From NCBI GenBank assembly GCA_964587815.1, contig CAZPMH010000011.1, positions 1 to 64,000 on the forward strand: 64,000 nucleotides of DNA, written 5' to 3'. The stretch comes from UBA1672 sp964587815 (GTDB lineage: Bacteria > Pseudomonadota > Alphaproteobacteria > Micavibrionales > Micavibrionaceae). Under the pieces are notes generated by a model. The model saw only the letters and a program-made list of their open reading frames with translations, was not told the DNA's origin and did not search any database. The position numbers and the translations under genes are program-made. Below, piece after piece: positions 62,897 to 64,000 of the stretch (the stretch's first letter is position 1; every line of letters starts with the position of its first letter).

Positions 62897-63466
62897 TTAT
62901 CCGCGGCATGGGGCAGGGATGCGAGTAAAAGCTGCACTAATGTTGCCATATCCGCCTTGTTCATTAATTGTATTAACAATTAAAGTTGCCGTGCACAGGC
63001 ACATTTCTTCCGAAAAATGTTTTCTATTGGCTGCTGCGTTATCCATACATTGGTAAAAGCCGCGGTCGATTACCCCTTGGGTGGCTTTGTTCTTAAGCCC
63101 AAGTGTTTCGGCAACAGACGGTCGTGTGGTTTTTGCGGCATCGACCAGTTTTTTGAATTTACTGTGCGATTTTATACATTTAGCTAGTGCATCTCTCATC
63201 GCTTTGCCGCTAGCGCCAGGTTGGATATGGCCATCTCCCGGGGTTTCTTGCACGAGTTCAAAGGCCTCGCAGTGCTGAATACATAGCCCTGTGTCACCGC
63301 TTTTGATATTTTTTTGGTCAATAACACCGTATTTGGTTTTGCAGTATTCCGTATTCTTTTTCATGATGCGCGCGAATTCCTTGTATGAAACTTGCTCTTC
63401 TGCGTTCGCAGGTTTGTGAGAAGAAAATATTGCAATAATAATTAGAGTGATTTTTAAAATGCGCAT
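62897..63466 (-). CDS. Exported Cys-rich protein of unknown function
   Basis: A protein of 189 residues with signal peptide (MRILKITLIIIAIFSSHKPA, cleavage near NA-EEQ). Eight Cys are present in the mature part (for example EYCKTKYG, GLCIQHCEAF, KCIKSH, YQCMDN, MCLCTATL, PAPCRG), suggesting disulfide bonds. I recognise no family. AAGGGG upstream supports the start at 63466; a longer frame to 63568 exists but gives a poor N-terminus. Confidence 0.65.
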   Translation of the reverse strand: MRILKITLIIIAIFSSHKPANAEEQVSYKEFARIMKKNTEYCKTKYGVIDQKNIKSGDTGLCIQHCEAFELVQETPGDGHIQPGASGKAMRDALAKCIKSHSKFKKLVDAAKTTRPSVAETLGLKNKATQGVIDRGFYQCMDNAAANRKHFSEEMCLCTATLIVNTINEQGGYGNISAAFTRIPAPCRG

Positions 63467-63625
63467 AGATACCCCTTTATTTTCAGTATGATATAGAGTT
63501 GCATATGCATTGTTTTGCTGCAACGATAAAAACATTATTTTGCTGTTGGTGGATGTAAAGCGCAACAAAAGGATCTTAAGCGTTTTTTACAGCTATAGTA
63601 TTTATGGATTTATGGAGGCGAAATA

Positions 63626-64000
63626 GTGATGGGCTCACTCTTTGAAATTCAAAAGCCTGACGCGCCGAATATTGATGGCCTGCGCTACGTTCCGAACTTT
63701 ATTTCAGAAGAGGAGCATGATGCGTTATTAACAGCTATAGATGCGCAGACATGGCTTACCGATCTCAAGCGGCGCGTTCAACATTACGGCTATAAATATG
63801 ATTATAAGGCGCGTAATGTTTTGCCTGATAGCCATCTGGGAGAGTTGCCGCTATGGCTGAGTGCGCTGCAAGGGCGATTATTTGCGAAGGGAATATTTAA
63901 ACAAAAACCCGATCAGGCGATTGTTAATGAATACCTTCCCGGACAAGGGATATCAGCGCATATTGATTGTGTGCCTTGTTTTGATGATGTGATTACTTCT
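63626..64000 (+). CDS. AlkB-like 2-oxoglutarate/Fe(II) dioxygenase (3' end outside window)
   Basis: The frame runs off the right edge and shows 125 residues starting at GTG 63626 or ATG 63629 (VMGSLFEIQKPDAPNIDGLR). GGAGG at 63614 suits GTG slightly better. Features: GLRYVPNFISEEEHDALL, NEYLPGQGISAHIDCVPCFD and DDVITS, with the first part of the HxD iron site (AHID). The family oxidatively removes alkyl groups from nucleic acids or modifies tRNA. It resembles the AlkB homologue of ALKBH8 type. Substrate unknown. Confidence 0.8.
   Translation, partial: MMGSLFEIQKPDAPNIDGLRYVPNFISEEEHDALLTAIDAQTWLTDLKRRVQHYGYKYDYKARNVLPDSHLGELPLWLSALQGRLFAKGIFKQKPDQAIVNEYLPGQGISAHIDCVPCFDDVITS

Overview
The window is one contiguous piece of a bacterial chromosome, apart from one 100-N scaffold gap at 3697-3796. 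It most resembles an alphaproteobacterium. The clues are a class I lysyl-tRNA synthetase, a candidate GTTC-N7-GTTT LexA-type box before uvrB, a TTAA-N7-TTAA CtrA-type site, and the overall gene repertoire. A Micavibrio-like or other deep-branching alphaproteobacterium is possible, but that is a guess. I saw no rRNA, tRNA, CRISPR array, transposase or phage module.

Region 1 (1-4729) is the 3' part of the ATP synthase operon (atpG partial, atpD, atpC). Three non-ATPase genes interrupt it: a PAP2-type acid phosphatase, an amphi-Trp protein split by the gap, and a lipoprotein. Region 2 (4862-14957) holds a secreted protein, a LOG-family gene, pabA and pabB for p-aminobenzoate, a DinG-type helicase, an MscS channel and a nitroreductase. 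Region 3 (14958-19015) has a palindromic repeat cluster beside the 3' remnant of a tyrosine phosphatase gene, then lysS and hypothetical genes. Region 4 (19089-26881) starts with uvrB. Its 3' end has been duplicated in tandem (602-bp period), so that a membrane protein now carries a UvrB-type UVR domain. Small membrane proteins, lipoproteins and a coiled-coil repeat protein follow.

Region 5 (26885-39359) is mostly housekeeping: a GH13 glucosidase, a PhzF protein, a secreted cyclophilin, an iron-storage pair (bfd with a Fur-like box, and bfr), purB, an L,D-transpeptidase, radC, a membrane-bound legumain/caspase-fold (C13) protease, map and a CinA-domain protein. Region 6 (39356-50805) is a Wzx/Wzy-type exopolysaccharide locus: flippase, polymerase, GT4, a fused PssD-PssE glycosyltransferase, acyltransferase, initiating sugar transferase, Wza-like export protein, Wzz/BY-kinase-like protein and an outer-membrane beta-barrel.

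Region 7 (50865-60800) looks like a surface-fibre locus: an AMIN-like lipoprotein, two DUF4402 proteins, a PapD-type chaperone, an 1101-residue usher-like outer-membrane protein with an apparent SPOR-like tail, a glycosyltransferase and a PDZ/helical-repeat protein. I infer an atypical chaperone-usher system placed next to the capsule genes; it and the UvrB-tail fusion are the best candidates for undescribed biology. Region 8 (60854-64000) holds a large acidic protein with peptidoglycan-binding-like repeats, a secreted Cys-rich protein and the start of an AlkB-like dioxygenase.
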